Below, in pieces: positions 56,496 to 64,000 of a DNA stretch of 64,000 bases. A program made the translations under genes and the position numbers. This DNA comes from Prauserella endophytica. Its GTDB lineage: Bacteria > Actinomycetota > Actinomycetes > Mycobacteriales > Pseudonocardiaceae. Below the pieces are notes generated by a model. That model saw only the letters and a program-made list of their open reading frames with translations. It did no database searches and had not been told where the DNA came from. Every line of letters starts with the position of its first letter. Within the stretch, counting starts at the first letter, position 1. The stretch lies in the NCBI RefSeq assembly GCF_005146945.1, contig NZ_SWMS01000010.1:62001-126000 (forward strand), given 5' to 3'.

Positions 56496-57005
56496 TCACG
56501 GGTGCAGGCCGAGGCGCGTCAGCGCGGTGGCGGTGACCTGCCCGGGACCTTGGGTGACGTCGACGGTCACGCCGTCCTCGTCGGGGGAGAGCGGCTCGAG
56601 ATCGGCGAACTGCGAGCCGAGGAGCGAGGGCGGCATGAAGTGGCCTGAGCGCTCGGCCAGCCGGGCGCCGAGGGTCTCGGCGGTGCCGTAGAGGTGGACG
56701 AACCGCACGCGCGCCGTGGCCCCGCGCAGGATGTCGCGGTAGGAGCGCTTGAGCGCGGAACACGTCACGACGGCGTTCTCACCCGCCGCGGCGCGCTCGC
56801 TGATCCAGTCCCGGATGGCCCGCAGCCACGGCGCCCGGTCGGCGTCCGTGAGCGGCGTGCCCGCCGTCATCTTCTCGATGTTGGCCGGGGGATGGAACTC
56901 GTCCGCCTCGGCCATGCGCCAGCCCAGCCGGGTGGCGATGAGCTCGGCGATGGTGGTCTTGCCCGCACCGGACACCCCCATCACCACCAGGCACGTGGAC
57001 GCCAT
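56496..57005 (-). CDS. gntK: Gluconokinase
   Basis: 169 residues from ATG 57005, with GAGGAG upstream. P-loop VMGVSGAGKTTIAELIA; the substrate region has ADEFHPPANIEKM; the CSALKRSYRDILRG motif is typical of GntK/IdnK. It phosphorylates D-gluconate to 6-phosphogluconate for the pentose phosphate pathway. First gene of the operon facing the GntR regulator. Confidence 0.94.
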   Translation of the reverse strand: MASTCLVVMGVSGAGKTTIAELIATRLGWRMAEADEFHPPANIEKMTAGTPLTDADRAPWLRAIRDWISERAAAGENAVVTCSALKRSYRDILRGATARVRFVHLYGTAETLGARLAERSGHFMPPSLLGSQFADLEPLSPDEDGVTVDVTQGPGQVTATALTRLGLHP

Positions 57006-57028
57006 GACCGCTCCTCGTTGAAAGGTAC

Positions 57029-57049
57029 TATCTTTGGGGCGGAAAGATA
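57029..57049. promoter_or_regulatory. Operator between gntK and the GntR gene
   Basis: TATCTTT-N7-AAAGATA is a perfect inverted repeat in the 94-bp divergent promoter region, 24 bp from the gntK start and 51 bp from the regulator start. It is the likely site of the GntR protein; not proven. Confidence 0.65.
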
Positions 57050-57099
57050 ACACCATTGGCGGAGCCGGGGAAGGGGCCCCTCCCGGATAGGCTTTGTGG

Positions 57100-57816
57100 G
57101 TGAGCGTTGGGTACGAGCCGGGTGTCGAGGCGAGGCACAGTCCGGTGCTGGACACGATCGGTCTCGAGATCACCTGCGGCGACCTGCCCGCCGGTCACGT
57201 CCTCACGCTCGACCGCATCCAGGAGCGCTTCGGCGTCTCGCGCACGGTCGCCCGCGAGACGATGCGGATCCTGGAGTCGATGGGCCTGGTCACCTCGCGG
57301 CGCCGCGTGGGCATCACGGTGCAGCCGAGGGACTCGTGGAACGTTTTCGACCCCAGGGTGATCTGGTGGCGCCTTTCCGGGTCGGGGCGGGACGCCCAGC
57401 TGCGGTCACTGACCGAGCTGCGGATCGCGATCGAACCGCTCGCGGCGGGTGCGGCGGCGCGCAGCGCGTCGGCGGCGCAGCGGGAGCGCGTGGTGGAGGT
57501 GGCCGGTCGCATGCGCGGGCTGGGCGAGGCGGGCAGGCTCGCCGAGTTCCTCGAGCTCGACATCGCCTTCCACCGGCTGCTGCTGGAGGCGAGCGGCAAC
57601 GAGATGTTCGGCGCGCTGGCCGACGTGGTGGCTGTCGTGCTGCGCGGCCGGACCCAGCTGGGCCTCATGCCGCACCAGCCCGTTCCCGAGGCGCTGGCCC
57701 TGCACGAGGAGGTGGCCCGCGCCGTCGCGAGCGGGCGTGCCGTCGACGCTGAGGAGGGCATGCGCGAGCTGCTCGCCGAGGTCCGCGACGCGATGCTGCC
57801 CCTCTGGCAACGCTGA
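57100..57816 (+). CDS. GntR/FadR-type (FCD domain) transcriptional regulator
   Basis: 238 residues from GTG 57100 (TTG 57094 is possible). Winged HTH (LDRIQERFGVSRTVARETMRILESMGLV, about residues 33-60) and a C-terminal FCD domain with metal-binding residues (ELRIAIEPLAAG, LDIAFHRLLLEASGN, LHEEVARAVASG). Divergent from the gluconate operon, it probably represses it until gluconate or 6-phosphogluconate binds. Its stop is 4 bp from the repeat array at 57821. Confidence 0.9.
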   Translation: MSVGYEPGVEARHSPVLDTIGLEITCGDLPAGHVLTLDRIQERFGVSRTVARETMRILESMGLVTSRRRVGITVQPRDSWNVFDPRVIWWRLSGSGRDAQLRSLTELRIAIEPLAAGAAARSASAAQRERVVEVAGRMRGLGEAGRLAEFLELDIAFHRLLLEASGNEMFGALADVVAVVLRGRTQLGLMPHQPVPEALALHEEVARAVASGRAVDAEEGMRELLAEVRDAMLPLWQR

Positions 57817-57820
57817 CCCA

Positions 57821-58051
57821 GCTCGCGAGTCCCCCGCTCCGGCTCGCGAGTTGCCCGCTCCGGCTCGCGAGTTGCCCGCTCCGGCTCGCGAGTCCCCCGC
57901 TCCGGACCGCGAGTTGCCCGCTCCAGCCCGCGAGTCCCCCGCTCCGGACCGCGAGTCCCCCGCTCCGGCTCGCGAGTTGCCCGCTCCAGCCCGCGAGTTG
58001 CCCGCTCCAGCCCGCGAGTCCCCCGCTCCGGACCGCGAGTTGTGCGTTCAG
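57821..58051. repeat. Array of eleven tandem 21-bp repeats
   Basis: Units of the form GCTCGCGAGTCCCCCGCTCCG run without spacers. Most of the variation is a two-base switch after CGCGAGT: CC in units 1, 4, 6, 7, 10 and TG in units 2, 3, 5, 8, 9, 11. The last unit is degenerate and contains the stop codon (58048-58050) of the convergent gene. Same family as 25461 and, inverted, 58655. Confidence 0.92.
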
Positions 58052-58629
58052 GCCGTGCGGGCGGCGATGCCGGGGTAGGAGAGGACGAGCCCCGACTCGT
58101 CGTAGACCAGGGTGCAGGCGAACTCGAAGGCGCGAGCGGAGTAGTCGTACCGGTGCCGCCTGTCGTTGTCGACGAGGTGCTCGTAGACCTGCTCCAGCCG
58201 TTCGACGGCGAGGTCGTCCGCGCGCACGTAGGCCGCCGGAGCCGACGCCCGCCGGCCCGGCGGCAGGGCGAGGCGGTGGACCGGCAGCGTGTTGGTCATC
58301 GCCGACGACTCCAGGTCGACGTCGAGGCAGCCGTCGAGGTCCCCGGCCTCGGCGCCGTCGACCCACCAGTGCCCCTCGCCGTCGGCCTCGAGCACCGTCG
58401 TGCGCGCGCCGGTGGCCCAGCGCGCGGTGACGACGGTCCGGCGGGTCTTCCACGCGCGGTCCACCGTGATGTCGTAGCCGACGATCCAGGGCACGTCGTG
58501 CTCGACCGCCGTGGTGCAGCCACGCAGGTGGTACCCCTCATCGGCGGGCTCGAAGTAGGCGACCTCGAACCCGGATCGCGCACCCTCGTGTGACCAGGCG
58601 GCGCTCGCGGGCGGCGCGGCGAAGGACAT
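58048..58629 (-). CDS. Putative glycolipid-binding protein (PF06475-like)
   Basis: 193 residues from ATG 58629. Conserved elements are VDGAEAGDLDGCLDVDLESS, TNTLPVHRL, LEQVYEHL, and the end YDESGLVLSYPGIA. The family is named for a glycolipid-binding crystal structure; the physiological role is unknown. No clear ribosome binding site precedes 58629, and the frame stays open upstream through the repeat array to 58773 only because the units are 21 bp. It is flanked on both sides by 21-bp arrays in opposite orientation. Confidence 0.82.
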   Translation of the reverse strand: MSFAAPPASAAWSHEGARSGFEVAYFEPADEGYHLRGCTTAVEHDVPWIVGYDITVDRAWKTRRTVVTARWATGARTTVLEADGEGHWWVDGAEAGDLDGCLDVDLESSAMTNTLPVHRLALPPGRRASAPAAYVRADDLAVERLEQVYEHLVDNDRRHRYDYSARAFEFACTLVYDESGLVLSYPGIAARTA

Positions 58630-58654
58630 ACCGCAACGGTAGTCGGGAACGCGC

Positions 58655-58759
58655 AACTCGCAGTCCGGAGCGGGGGACTCGCGGCCCCGAGCGGGGGACT
58701 CGCAGTCCGGAGCGGGGGACTCGCGGTCCCGAGCGGGGGACTCGCGGTCCGGGCCGGAC
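58655..58759. repeat. Five inverted 21-bp repeats upstream of the glycolipid-binding gene
   Basis: Five units (GACTCGCGGTCCCGAGCGGGG type) run in the opposite orientation to the array at 57821. Four carry the CC variant and the first the TG variant. With 57821-58051 they form an inverted pair bracketing one gene. Confidence 0.9.
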
Positions 58760-58785
58760 TCGAGCAGCGCCATTCACCGGTTCAG

Positions 58786-58908
58786 CTACCGCACCGCGGG
58801 ATCATCCACATCGGATGGTCCCGCCTCGAGCGGGCACCCGGTCGCGTGCTGTGGGGCGCGGTGCTGCTCATCGGCGCCGGGTCCGTCGTCCACCCGGTCG
58901 CCGCCCAT
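58786..58908 (-). CDS. Possible 40-residue protein after the aldehyde dehydrogenase gene
   Basis: ATG at 58908 has a very strong ribosome binding site (GGGAGGAAGG) starting just past the aldehyde dehydrogenase stop (13-bp gap). The product ([20 protein letters not shown] at the start) is hydrophilic and acidic, with no known domain. A coding-like forward frame without a start overlaps it, so it may equally be a decayed gene remnant. The rest of 58630-58921 is the repeat array. Confidence 0.35.
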   Translation of the reverse strand: MGGDRVDDGPGADEQHRAPQHATGCPLEAGPSDVDDPAVR

Positions 58909-58921
58909 GCCTTCCTCCCGG

Positions 58922-60397
58922 TCAGGAGCCTCCCGAGAACCAGCGCTGCGGCGCGGGCCGCAAGTTCTGATAGATGTGCTTGACCTCCTGGTACTCGGCC
59001 AGCCCTGTCGGCCCGAGCTCCCGCCCGAAGCCGGACTGCTTGAACCCGCCCCACTCGGCCTGCGGCAGATAGGGATGGAAGTCGTTGATCCAGACCGTTC
59101 CATGACGCAGCCTGCCCGCGACGCGCTGCGCCCGGGAGGCGTCGGACGTGAACACCGCGCCCGCGAGCCCGTAGTGGGTGTCGTTGGCGATGCGCACGGC
59201 ATCGTCCTCGTCGGTGAACGTCTCCACCGTGAGCACCGGTCCGAACGACTCCTCTCTGACCGCGGTGCTGCCCTGTGCCACGCCGTCGAGCACGGTCGGC
59301 AGGTAGTAGAAGCCGTCCGCCAGCTTCTCGTCGTCCGGCCTGCGGCCCCCGGTGCGCAGCACGGCGCCCTCGGCGAGCGCGGTGGCGACGTAGCGTTCCA
59401 CCTTCTCGCGGTGCGCCGCCGAGATGAGCGGCCCGGTCTCGGCCTCGGGGTCGAACGGGCCGCCGAGCCGGATCAGCTCCGCGCGGCGCACCACCTCGTC
59501 GACGAAGGCGTCATGGATCTCCTGCTGCACGATCAGCCGCGACCCCGCGGAGCACACCTGGCCCGAGTGCAGGAAGATCGCCGTGAGCGCGTAGTCCACG
59601 GCCGTCTCGAAGTCGGCGTCGGCGAAGACGACGTTCGGGTTCTTGCCCCCGAGCTCGAGTGCGACTTTTTTCACGGTGGCCGCGGCCGAGGCCGCGATCA
59701 CCTTGCCGGTGCCGAGGCCGCCGGTGAACGAGACGAGGTCCACGTCGGGGTGCTCCGCCAGCGGCGCGCCCGCGGCGGCGCCCGCGCCCAGCACGAGGTT
59801 GCCGACCCCGGCGGGCAGGCCCGCCTCGGTGAGGATCCGCATGAGCAGGATCGCCGTGTGGGGGGTCAGCTCACTCGGTTTCAGGACGAACGTGTTGCCC
59901 GCGGCGAGCGCGGGCGCGACCTTCCACGCCGTTTGCAGCAATGGGTAGTTCCACGGGGTGATGAGCCCGCACACGCCGACCGGCTCGTGCACGATCCGGC
60001 TGACGGAGTCCGCGTCCCCGGTGTCCACCACGCGACCGGCGTCCTGGCCGGCGAGCTTGCCGTAGTAGCGGAAACAGGCCGCGATGTCGGCCATGTCGTA
60101 CTCGCTCTCCACCAGGCGTTTGCCCGTGTCGAGCGACTCGGCCCTTGCGAAGGCGTCCCGGTCGCGGTCGAGCAGGTCGGCCACGCGAAGCAGGAGGTCG
60201 CCCCGCTGCCAGGAGGGGGTCGAGGACCAGGCTCCGTCGTCGAACGCCGCCCTGGCCGCCGCGATCGCGCGCTCGGTGTCCTCCCGCGTCCCTTCGTCCA
60301 CAGTGGCGACGAGGGAACCGTCGGCGGGACAACGGATCTCCCGCGTGCCACCCGAGGCCGCGCCGACCCATTCCCCGCCGATGAAGAAGTCCGCCAT
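58922..60397 (-). CDS. NAD(P)-dependent aldehyde dehydrogenase, betaine aldehyde dehydrogenase type
   Basis: 491 residues. Landmarks are the cofactor/oxyanion Asn in TPWNYPL, general-base region [10 protein letters not shown] (Glu), the catalytic Cys in [11 protein letters not shown], and ESFGPVL. The C-terminal [15 protein letters not shown] is typical of BetB-like enzymes, which oxidise betaine aldehyde to glycine betaine. No choline oxidising gene is adjacent in the window, so other amino-aldehydes are possible. Starts 147 bp from the divergent dxs. Confidence 0.86.
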   Translation of the reverse strand: MADFFIGGEWVGAASGGTREIRCPADGSLVATVDEGTREDTERAIAAARAAFDDGAWSSTPSWQRGDLLLRVADLLDRDRDAFARAESLDTGKRLVESEYDMADIAACFRYYGKLAGQDAGRVVDTGDADSVSRIVHEPVGVCGLITPWNYPLLQTAWKVAPALAAGNTFVLKPSELTPHTAILLMRILTEAGLPAGVGNLVLGAGAAAGAPLAEHPDVDLVSFTGGLGTGKVIAASAAATVKKVALELGGKNPNVVFADADFETAVDYALTAIFLHSGQVCSAGSRLIVQQEIHDAFVDEVVRRAELIRLGGPFDPEAETGPLISAAHREKVERYVATALAEGAVLRTGGRRPDDEKLADGFYYLPTVLDGVAQGSTAVREESFGPVLTVETFTDEDDAVRIANDTHYGLAGAVFTSDASRAQRVAGRLRHGTVWINDFHPYLPQAEWGGFKQSGFGRELGPTGLAEYQEVKHIYQNLRPAPQRWFSGGS

Positions 60398-60544
60398 CGT
60401 TCGTCTCTCCGTACTCCAGACAATGGTTCACGACCGTACCTTTGTCGTGGTGATGGATCCACCCGGTCGAGGCCGACTTCATCGTGGCGTGTCTCTCCTA
60501 GACTGGGCGGGCGAGGCATCGAACCGAGGCGAGCGAGGTGGAGC

Positions 60545-62464
60545 GTGACGTTGCTGGAGTCCGTACACGGGCCGGCCGACCTCAGGCGAATGGACCACGG
60601 GCAACTGGGCGTGCTGGCCGAGGAGATCAGGCAGTTCCTTGTCGAGAAGGTGTGCAGGACCGGCGGTCACCTGGGGCCCAACCTGGGGGTTGTCGAGCTG
60701 ACGCTGGCGTTGCACCGCGTCTTCGACTCGCCGCGCGACTCGATCCTGTTCGACGTCGGCCATCAGTCGTATGTGCACAAGATCGTCACCGGCCGCCATG
60801 ATGGTTTCGACCAGCTGCGCCAGCAGGGCGGCATCGCGGGTTACCCGGCGCGCGCGGAGAGCGACCACGATCACATCGAGAACAGCCACGCCTCCACCGC
60901 CCTGTCCTACGCGGACGGTCTCGCCAAGGCATACCGGCTCGCGGGTGGGGGGCGGCACGTCGTCGCGGTGGTCGGTGACGGCGCGCTCACCGGCGGCATG
61001 TGCTGGGAGGCCCTCAACAACATCGCCGCCAATCCCGACCACCCCGTCGTGATCGTGGTCAACGACAACGGCCGGTCGTACTCGCCGACGATCGGCGGCC
61101 TCGCCGAGCACCTCGCCGCACTGCGCCTGCGGCCCGGCTACGAGCGGATCCTCGACGGTGGGCGTGAGTTGCTCCAGCACACGCCGGTGGTCGGCAAGCC
61201 GCTCTACACGGCCCTGCACGCCGCGAAGGCGGGCATCAAGGACGCGCTCAGCCCGCAGGTGATGTTCTCGGACCTCGGCCTCAAGTACTTCGGCCCCGTC
61301 GACGGTCACGACGTCGCCGCGCTGGAGAAGGCCCTGCACAACGCGAAGTCGTTCGGCGGGCCGGTGATCGTGCACGCGGTGACCGAGAAGGGCCATGGCT
61401 ACCCGCCCGCGGTCAACCACGAGGCCGACCAGATGCACCAGACCGACCCGATCGACCCACAGACGGGGCTGCCGCCGAAGAAGGGGCCGAGCTGGACGTC
61501 GGTGTTCTCCGACGAGCTCGCCCGCATCGGAGCCGAACGCGAGGACGTGGTCGCCATCACGGCGGCGATGCTGCGCTCGACGGGTTTGCACAGGTTCGCC
61601 GACGCCTACCCGGACCGTTGGTACGACGTCGGCATCGCAGAGCAGCACGCGGTCACCTCGGCGGCGGGGCTGGCGATGGGCGGGCTGCACCCGGTGGTGG
61701 CGATCTACTCGACGTTCCTCAACCGCGCGTTCGACCAGGTGCTGATGGACGTCGCGCTGCACCGGCAGCCCGTGACGTTCGTGCTCGACCGCGCCGGCAT
61801 CACGGGCCCCGACGGGCCAAGCCACCACGGTATGTGGGATCTGTCGCTGCTCGGCATGGTGCCGGGTATGAGGGTCGCCGCCCCGCGCGACGCCGAGACG
61901 CTGCGGGAGGAGCTGCGCGAGGCGGTCGCCGTCTCCGACGGGCCCACCGCGCTGCGCTTCTCGCGTGGCGGCGTCGTGGAGTCGGTGCCGGCGCAGGAGC
62001 GGATCGGCACGGTCGACGTGCTGCGCAAGGGTGCCAGCGAGGACGTGCTGCTGGTCGTGGTGGGCGCCTTCGCCCGGCTCGGGCTCGCGGCGGCCGACCG
62101 GCTGGCCGACCAGGGCATCGGCGTGACCGTCGTCGACCCGAGGTGGGTGGTGCCGGTGCCGGAGCAGCTCGTGGAGCTGGCCGCCCGTCACCGGCTCGTG
62201 GTCACGGTCGAGGACAGCGGCCGCCACGGCGGCTTCGGCTCCGCGCTGGCCGCTGCGCTGCGTGACGCCGACTGCGACGTTCCGTTGCGTGATCTCGGTG
62301 TGCCGCAACGATTCCTGGCACACGGCACGCGTGACGAGGTGCTCGCCGGGATCGGGCTCACGGCCCAGGACGTCGCCCGCAGGGTCACTGAGTGGGCCTC
62401 CACCCGTCTCGGCGAGCCGCACGCCACCAGCACCGTGGAGACCACGGAGTCCACGCCGGAATGA
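60545..62464 (+). CDS. dxs: 1-deoxy-D-xylulose-5-phosphate synthase
   Basis: 639 residues from GTG 60545, with GAGGTGGAG close upstream. First enzyme of the MEP isoprenoid pathway, thiamine-diphosphate dependent. Motifs: [13 protein letters not shown], the ThDP motif [18 protein letters not shown]...NDN (about residues 150-180), the YFGPVDGHD segment, the transketolase pyrimidine domain ([17 protein letters not shown]) and a C-terminal domain. Full length. It lies beyond the gluconate insertion from the Rv2689c-Rv2703-like block, in the same general region as Rv2682c. Confidence 0.96.
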   Translation: MTLLESVHGPADLRRMDHGQLGVLAEEIRQFLVEKVCRTGGHLGPNLGVVELTLALHRVFDSPRDSILFDVGHQSYVHKIVTGRHDGFDQLRQQGGIAGYPARAESDHDHIENSHASTALSYADGLAKAYRLAGGGRHVVAVVGDGALTGGMCWEALNNIAANPDHPVVIVVNDNGRSYSPTIGGLAEHLAALRLRPGYERILDGGRELLQHTPVVGKPLYTALHAAKAGIKDALSPQVMFSDLGLKYFGPVDGHDVAALEKALHNAKSFGGPVIVHAVTEKGHGYPPAVNHEADQMHQTDPIDPQTGLPPKKGPSWTSVFSDELARIGAEREDVVAITAAMLRSTGLHRFADAYPDRWYDVGIAEQHAVTSAAGLAMGGLHPVVAIYSTFLNRAFDQVLMDVALHRQPVTFVLDRAGITGPDGPSHHGMWDLSLLGMVPGMRVAAPRDAETLREELREAVAVSDGPTALRFSRGGVVESVPAQERIGTVDVLRKGASEDVLLVVVGAFARLGLAAADRLADQGIGVTVVDPRWVVPVPEQLVELAARHRLVVTVEDSGRHGGFGSALAAALRDADCDVPLRDLGVPQRFLAHGTRDEVLAGIGLTAQDVARRVTEWASTRLGEPHATSTVETTESTPE

Positions 62465-62562
62465 GCCCGTCTCGCACCGGCGAGCCGGAGCCGCTGAACG
62501 CCTAGAATTTCAACCGGGTCTTCACACAGGAAGCTCTCAGAAATCTGTGACACGGTGTTGAC

Positions 62563-63258
62563 GTGCGGGTATTGGTAGTTGAGGACGAGGCGCCGCTCGC
62601 CGAGGCGATCGCGCGCGGCCTTCGCCGGGAGGGCATGGCCGTCGACGTCGCCTTCACGGGGGACGAGGGTCACGAGAAGGCGGCCATCACGCGGTACGAC
62701 GTCGTGCTGCTCGACCGGGACCTGCCCGGCATGTCGGGTGACGACCTGTGCAAGGAGATCGTCACGTCCGGGGAGCTGACCCGGGTGCTCATGCTCACCG
62801 CCAGTGGGGCGGTGTCCGACCGGGTCGAGGGCCTGTCGCTGGGGGCGGACGACTACCTCGCCAAGCCATTCGCGTTCCCCGAACTGGTCGCGCGCGTGCG
62901 CGCGCTGGGCAGGCGGGCCACCCCGGCCACGCCGCCGGTGCTCACCGCGGGCGACGTCGAGCTCGACCCCTCGCGCCGCACCGTGCGCAGGGGCGGTGAG
63001 CTGGTGGAGCTGACGCGCAAGGAGTTCGGCGTGCTGGAGGTGCTGCTCTCCGCGGGCGGCGCCGTGGTCAGCAGCGAGGACCTCCTCGAGCGCGTGTGGG
63101 ACGAGAACGCCGACCCCTTCACCACCACGGTGCGCGTCACGGTGATGACGCTGCGCAAGAAGCTGGGTGAGCCGGGCATCATCGACACGGTGGTCGGTTC
63201 CGGTTACCGGGTGCCGGGCGCGGGCTCGAGTGCGGAGTCTGGTTCGCTCGCGGAGTGA
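62563..63258 (+). CDS. OmpR-family response regulator
   Basis: 231 residues from GTG 62563. Receiver domain: VEDE acidic pocket, Asp in VVLLDRDLPGMSG (about residue 51), Lys in YLAKPFAF. The C-terminal winged helix (ELVELTRKEFGVLEVLL, VRVTVMTLRKKLGEPG, VVGSGYRV) is of the PhoB/OmpR type. Coupled to the kinase by a GTGA overlap. Signal unknown. Confidence 0.93.
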   Translation: MRVLVVEDEAPLAEAIARGLRREGMAVDVAFTGDEGHEKAAITRYDVVLLDRDLPGMSGDDLCKEIVTSGELTRVLMLTASGAVSDRVEGLSLGADDYLAKPFAFPELVARVRALGRRATPATPPVLTAGDVELDPSRRTVRRGGELVELTRKEFGVLEVLLSAGGAVVSSEDLLERVWDENADPFTTTVRVTVMTLRKKLGEPGIIDTVVGSGYRVPGAGSSAESGSLAE

Positions 63259-64000
63259 TCCGCCGTACGGGACTCCCGGTGCGCAGCCTGCGCGCCCGTA
63301 TCACCGTGCTCGCGACCGTGCTCGCCGCGGCCGTCAGCCTGGTCCTGCTGTGGCTCGCGTGGACACTCGTCGGTGACGCCGTCGCCGCGGTGCCGCAGCT
63401 GCCGCCCGGCACCACCGTCCGGGTCGATGGCGCCGACATCGAGGCGTCGGTGCTGGCCGACCATCTGAGACAGCACGCGAGGGAACGCGTGCTGATCGCC
63501 GGGGTGATCGCCTTCTGCTTCGTGGTGGCCGCCGCGGGGATCCTGGCGTGGACGTTCACCTCGCGTGTGCTGCGGCCGCTGCGGGAGATCACCGACACCG
63601 CGACGCGCCTCTCGGTCGAGTCGATGGGGGAGCGCATCGGGGAACTGTCCACTCGCGACGAACTCGCCGAGCTGGCCCACACGTTCGACGCCATGCTCGA
63701 CCGGCTGCAGGCCGCGTTCGACGCGCAGCGGCATTTCGTCGCCAACGCGAGCCACGAGCTGCGCACCCCCCTCTCGGTGATTCGCACCGAGCTGGACGTG
63801 ACGTTGTCCGACGAGCACGCCGACGAGGCCGAGCTGCGGCGCATGGCCGGGGTCGTGCGCGACGCCACCGAGCGGGCGGAGCAGCTCGTCGGCTCGCTGC
63901 TGCTGCTCGCGCGCACCGACGGCGCGGGGCTTGTGCTCACCGAACCGGTGGATCTGGCCGCGGTCGCCGGCACGGCGTGGCGGGCGGTGCGGACCGAAGC
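63255..64000 (+). CDS. Sensor histidine kinase, N-terminal part (cut by window end)
   Basis: GTG 63255 overlaps the response-regulator stop. The first 248 codons are present: TM1 (ITVLATVLAAAVSLVLLWLA), a short extracytoplasmic loop, TM2 (VLIAGVIAFCFVVAAAGILA), a HAMP domain (RVLRPLREITDTATRLSVES) and the HisKA H box (FVANASHELRTPLSVIRTEL). The ATPase domain is beyond the window. Confidence 0.9.
   Translation, partial: MIRRTGLPVRSLRARITVLATVLAAAVSLVLLWLAWTLVGDAVAAVPQLPPGTTVRVDGADIEASVLADHLRQHARERVLIAGVIAFCFVVAAAGILAWTFTSRVLRPLREITDTATRLSVESMGERIGELSTRDELAELAHTFDAMLDRLQAAFDAQRHFVANASHELRTPLSVIRTELDVTLSDEHADEAELRRMAGVVRDATERAEQLVGSLLLLARTDGAGLVLTEPVDLAAVAGTAWRAVRTE

Noticed and set aside
57449-58078. 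Open frame encoding a Pro/Ala/Glu heptad-repeat protein through the 57821 array
   Set aside because: It is out of frame with the GntR gene and is open only because the unit is 21 bp; it has no ribosome binding site or independent start.
58771-58990. Forward frame with membrane-like stretch ([20 protein letters not shown])
   Set aside because: No usable start codon, and it runs antisense into the aldehyde dehydrogenase 3' end; kept only as a possible remnant.

Overview
The window is a high-GC actinobacterial chromosome segment with strong G/C third-position bias, GTG starts, start/stop overlaps and mycolata-type gene blocks. I infer a member of the Pseudonocardiaceae (Amycolatopsis, Saccharomonospora or Prauserella type). 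The reasons are the gene order, which follows Mycobacterium closely in two blocks, and the dispersed palindromic and 21-bp repeat families. No rRNA, tRNA, CRISPR array or insertion sequence was seen.

1-10.8 kb is a sterol side-chain catabolism locus. It holds the C-terminal part of CYP125, an Ltp3/Ltp4/DUF35 operon (thiolase-like proteins without a recognisable catalytic Cys), two acyl-CoA synthetases (one clearly FadD19), EchA19 and a nitronate monooxygenase. Boxes matching the KstR operator (TnnAACnnGTTnnA) lie in both divergent promoter regions. In three genes the box ends 9-11 bp before the start codon, which suggests leaderless, KstR-controlled mRNAs. A TetR/oxidoreductase pair with two tandem operators is embedded here.

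10.8-25 kb is housekeeping and accessory: an APC permease, a lipoprotein, an SRPBCC protein, class I fumarase, SigB with a GGGAAC/GTT stress-type promoter, D-aminoacyl-tRNA deacylase, a large methyltransferase, an M20 amidohydrolase, pseudouridine catabolism (PsuK-PsuG), a YihY-type membrane protein and a helicase. 25.4-30.6 kb is a long inverted 21-bp repeat array followed by a xylose-type ABC importer and a ROK repressor with a likely operator. 30.6-39.3 kb carries a PepSY membrane protein, an EamA exporter, a glutamine-synthetase-like enzyme beside a C39-like protein, an APC permease and a two-component system.

39.3-53.2 kb reproduces, gene for gene and strand for strand, the M. tuberculosis block Rv2703-Rv2689c as I recall it: sigA, ppgK, suhB, cei, DUF4193, DUF3093, dut, DUF3710, hydrolase, OB-fold, DUF3159, two TrkA proteins, a KimA-like permease and a TrmA-type methyltransferase. 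One marR-like gene is inserted. The TrkA pair and the KimA-like transporter form a probable potassium module. 53.2-57.8 kb is an idonate/gluconate operon with a divergent GntR regulator. 57.8-58.8 kb is a glycolipid-binding-family gene bracketed by inverted 21-bp repeat arrays. The window ends with an aldehyde dehydrogenase, dxs, and a response regulator/sensor kinase pair cut by the window edge.

Non-coding structure is unusually rich. Four members of a palindrome family sit exactly between convergent genes, and two of them supply the stop codon of the upstream gene. A 166-bp inverted-ended element fills the gap between the two trkA genes.
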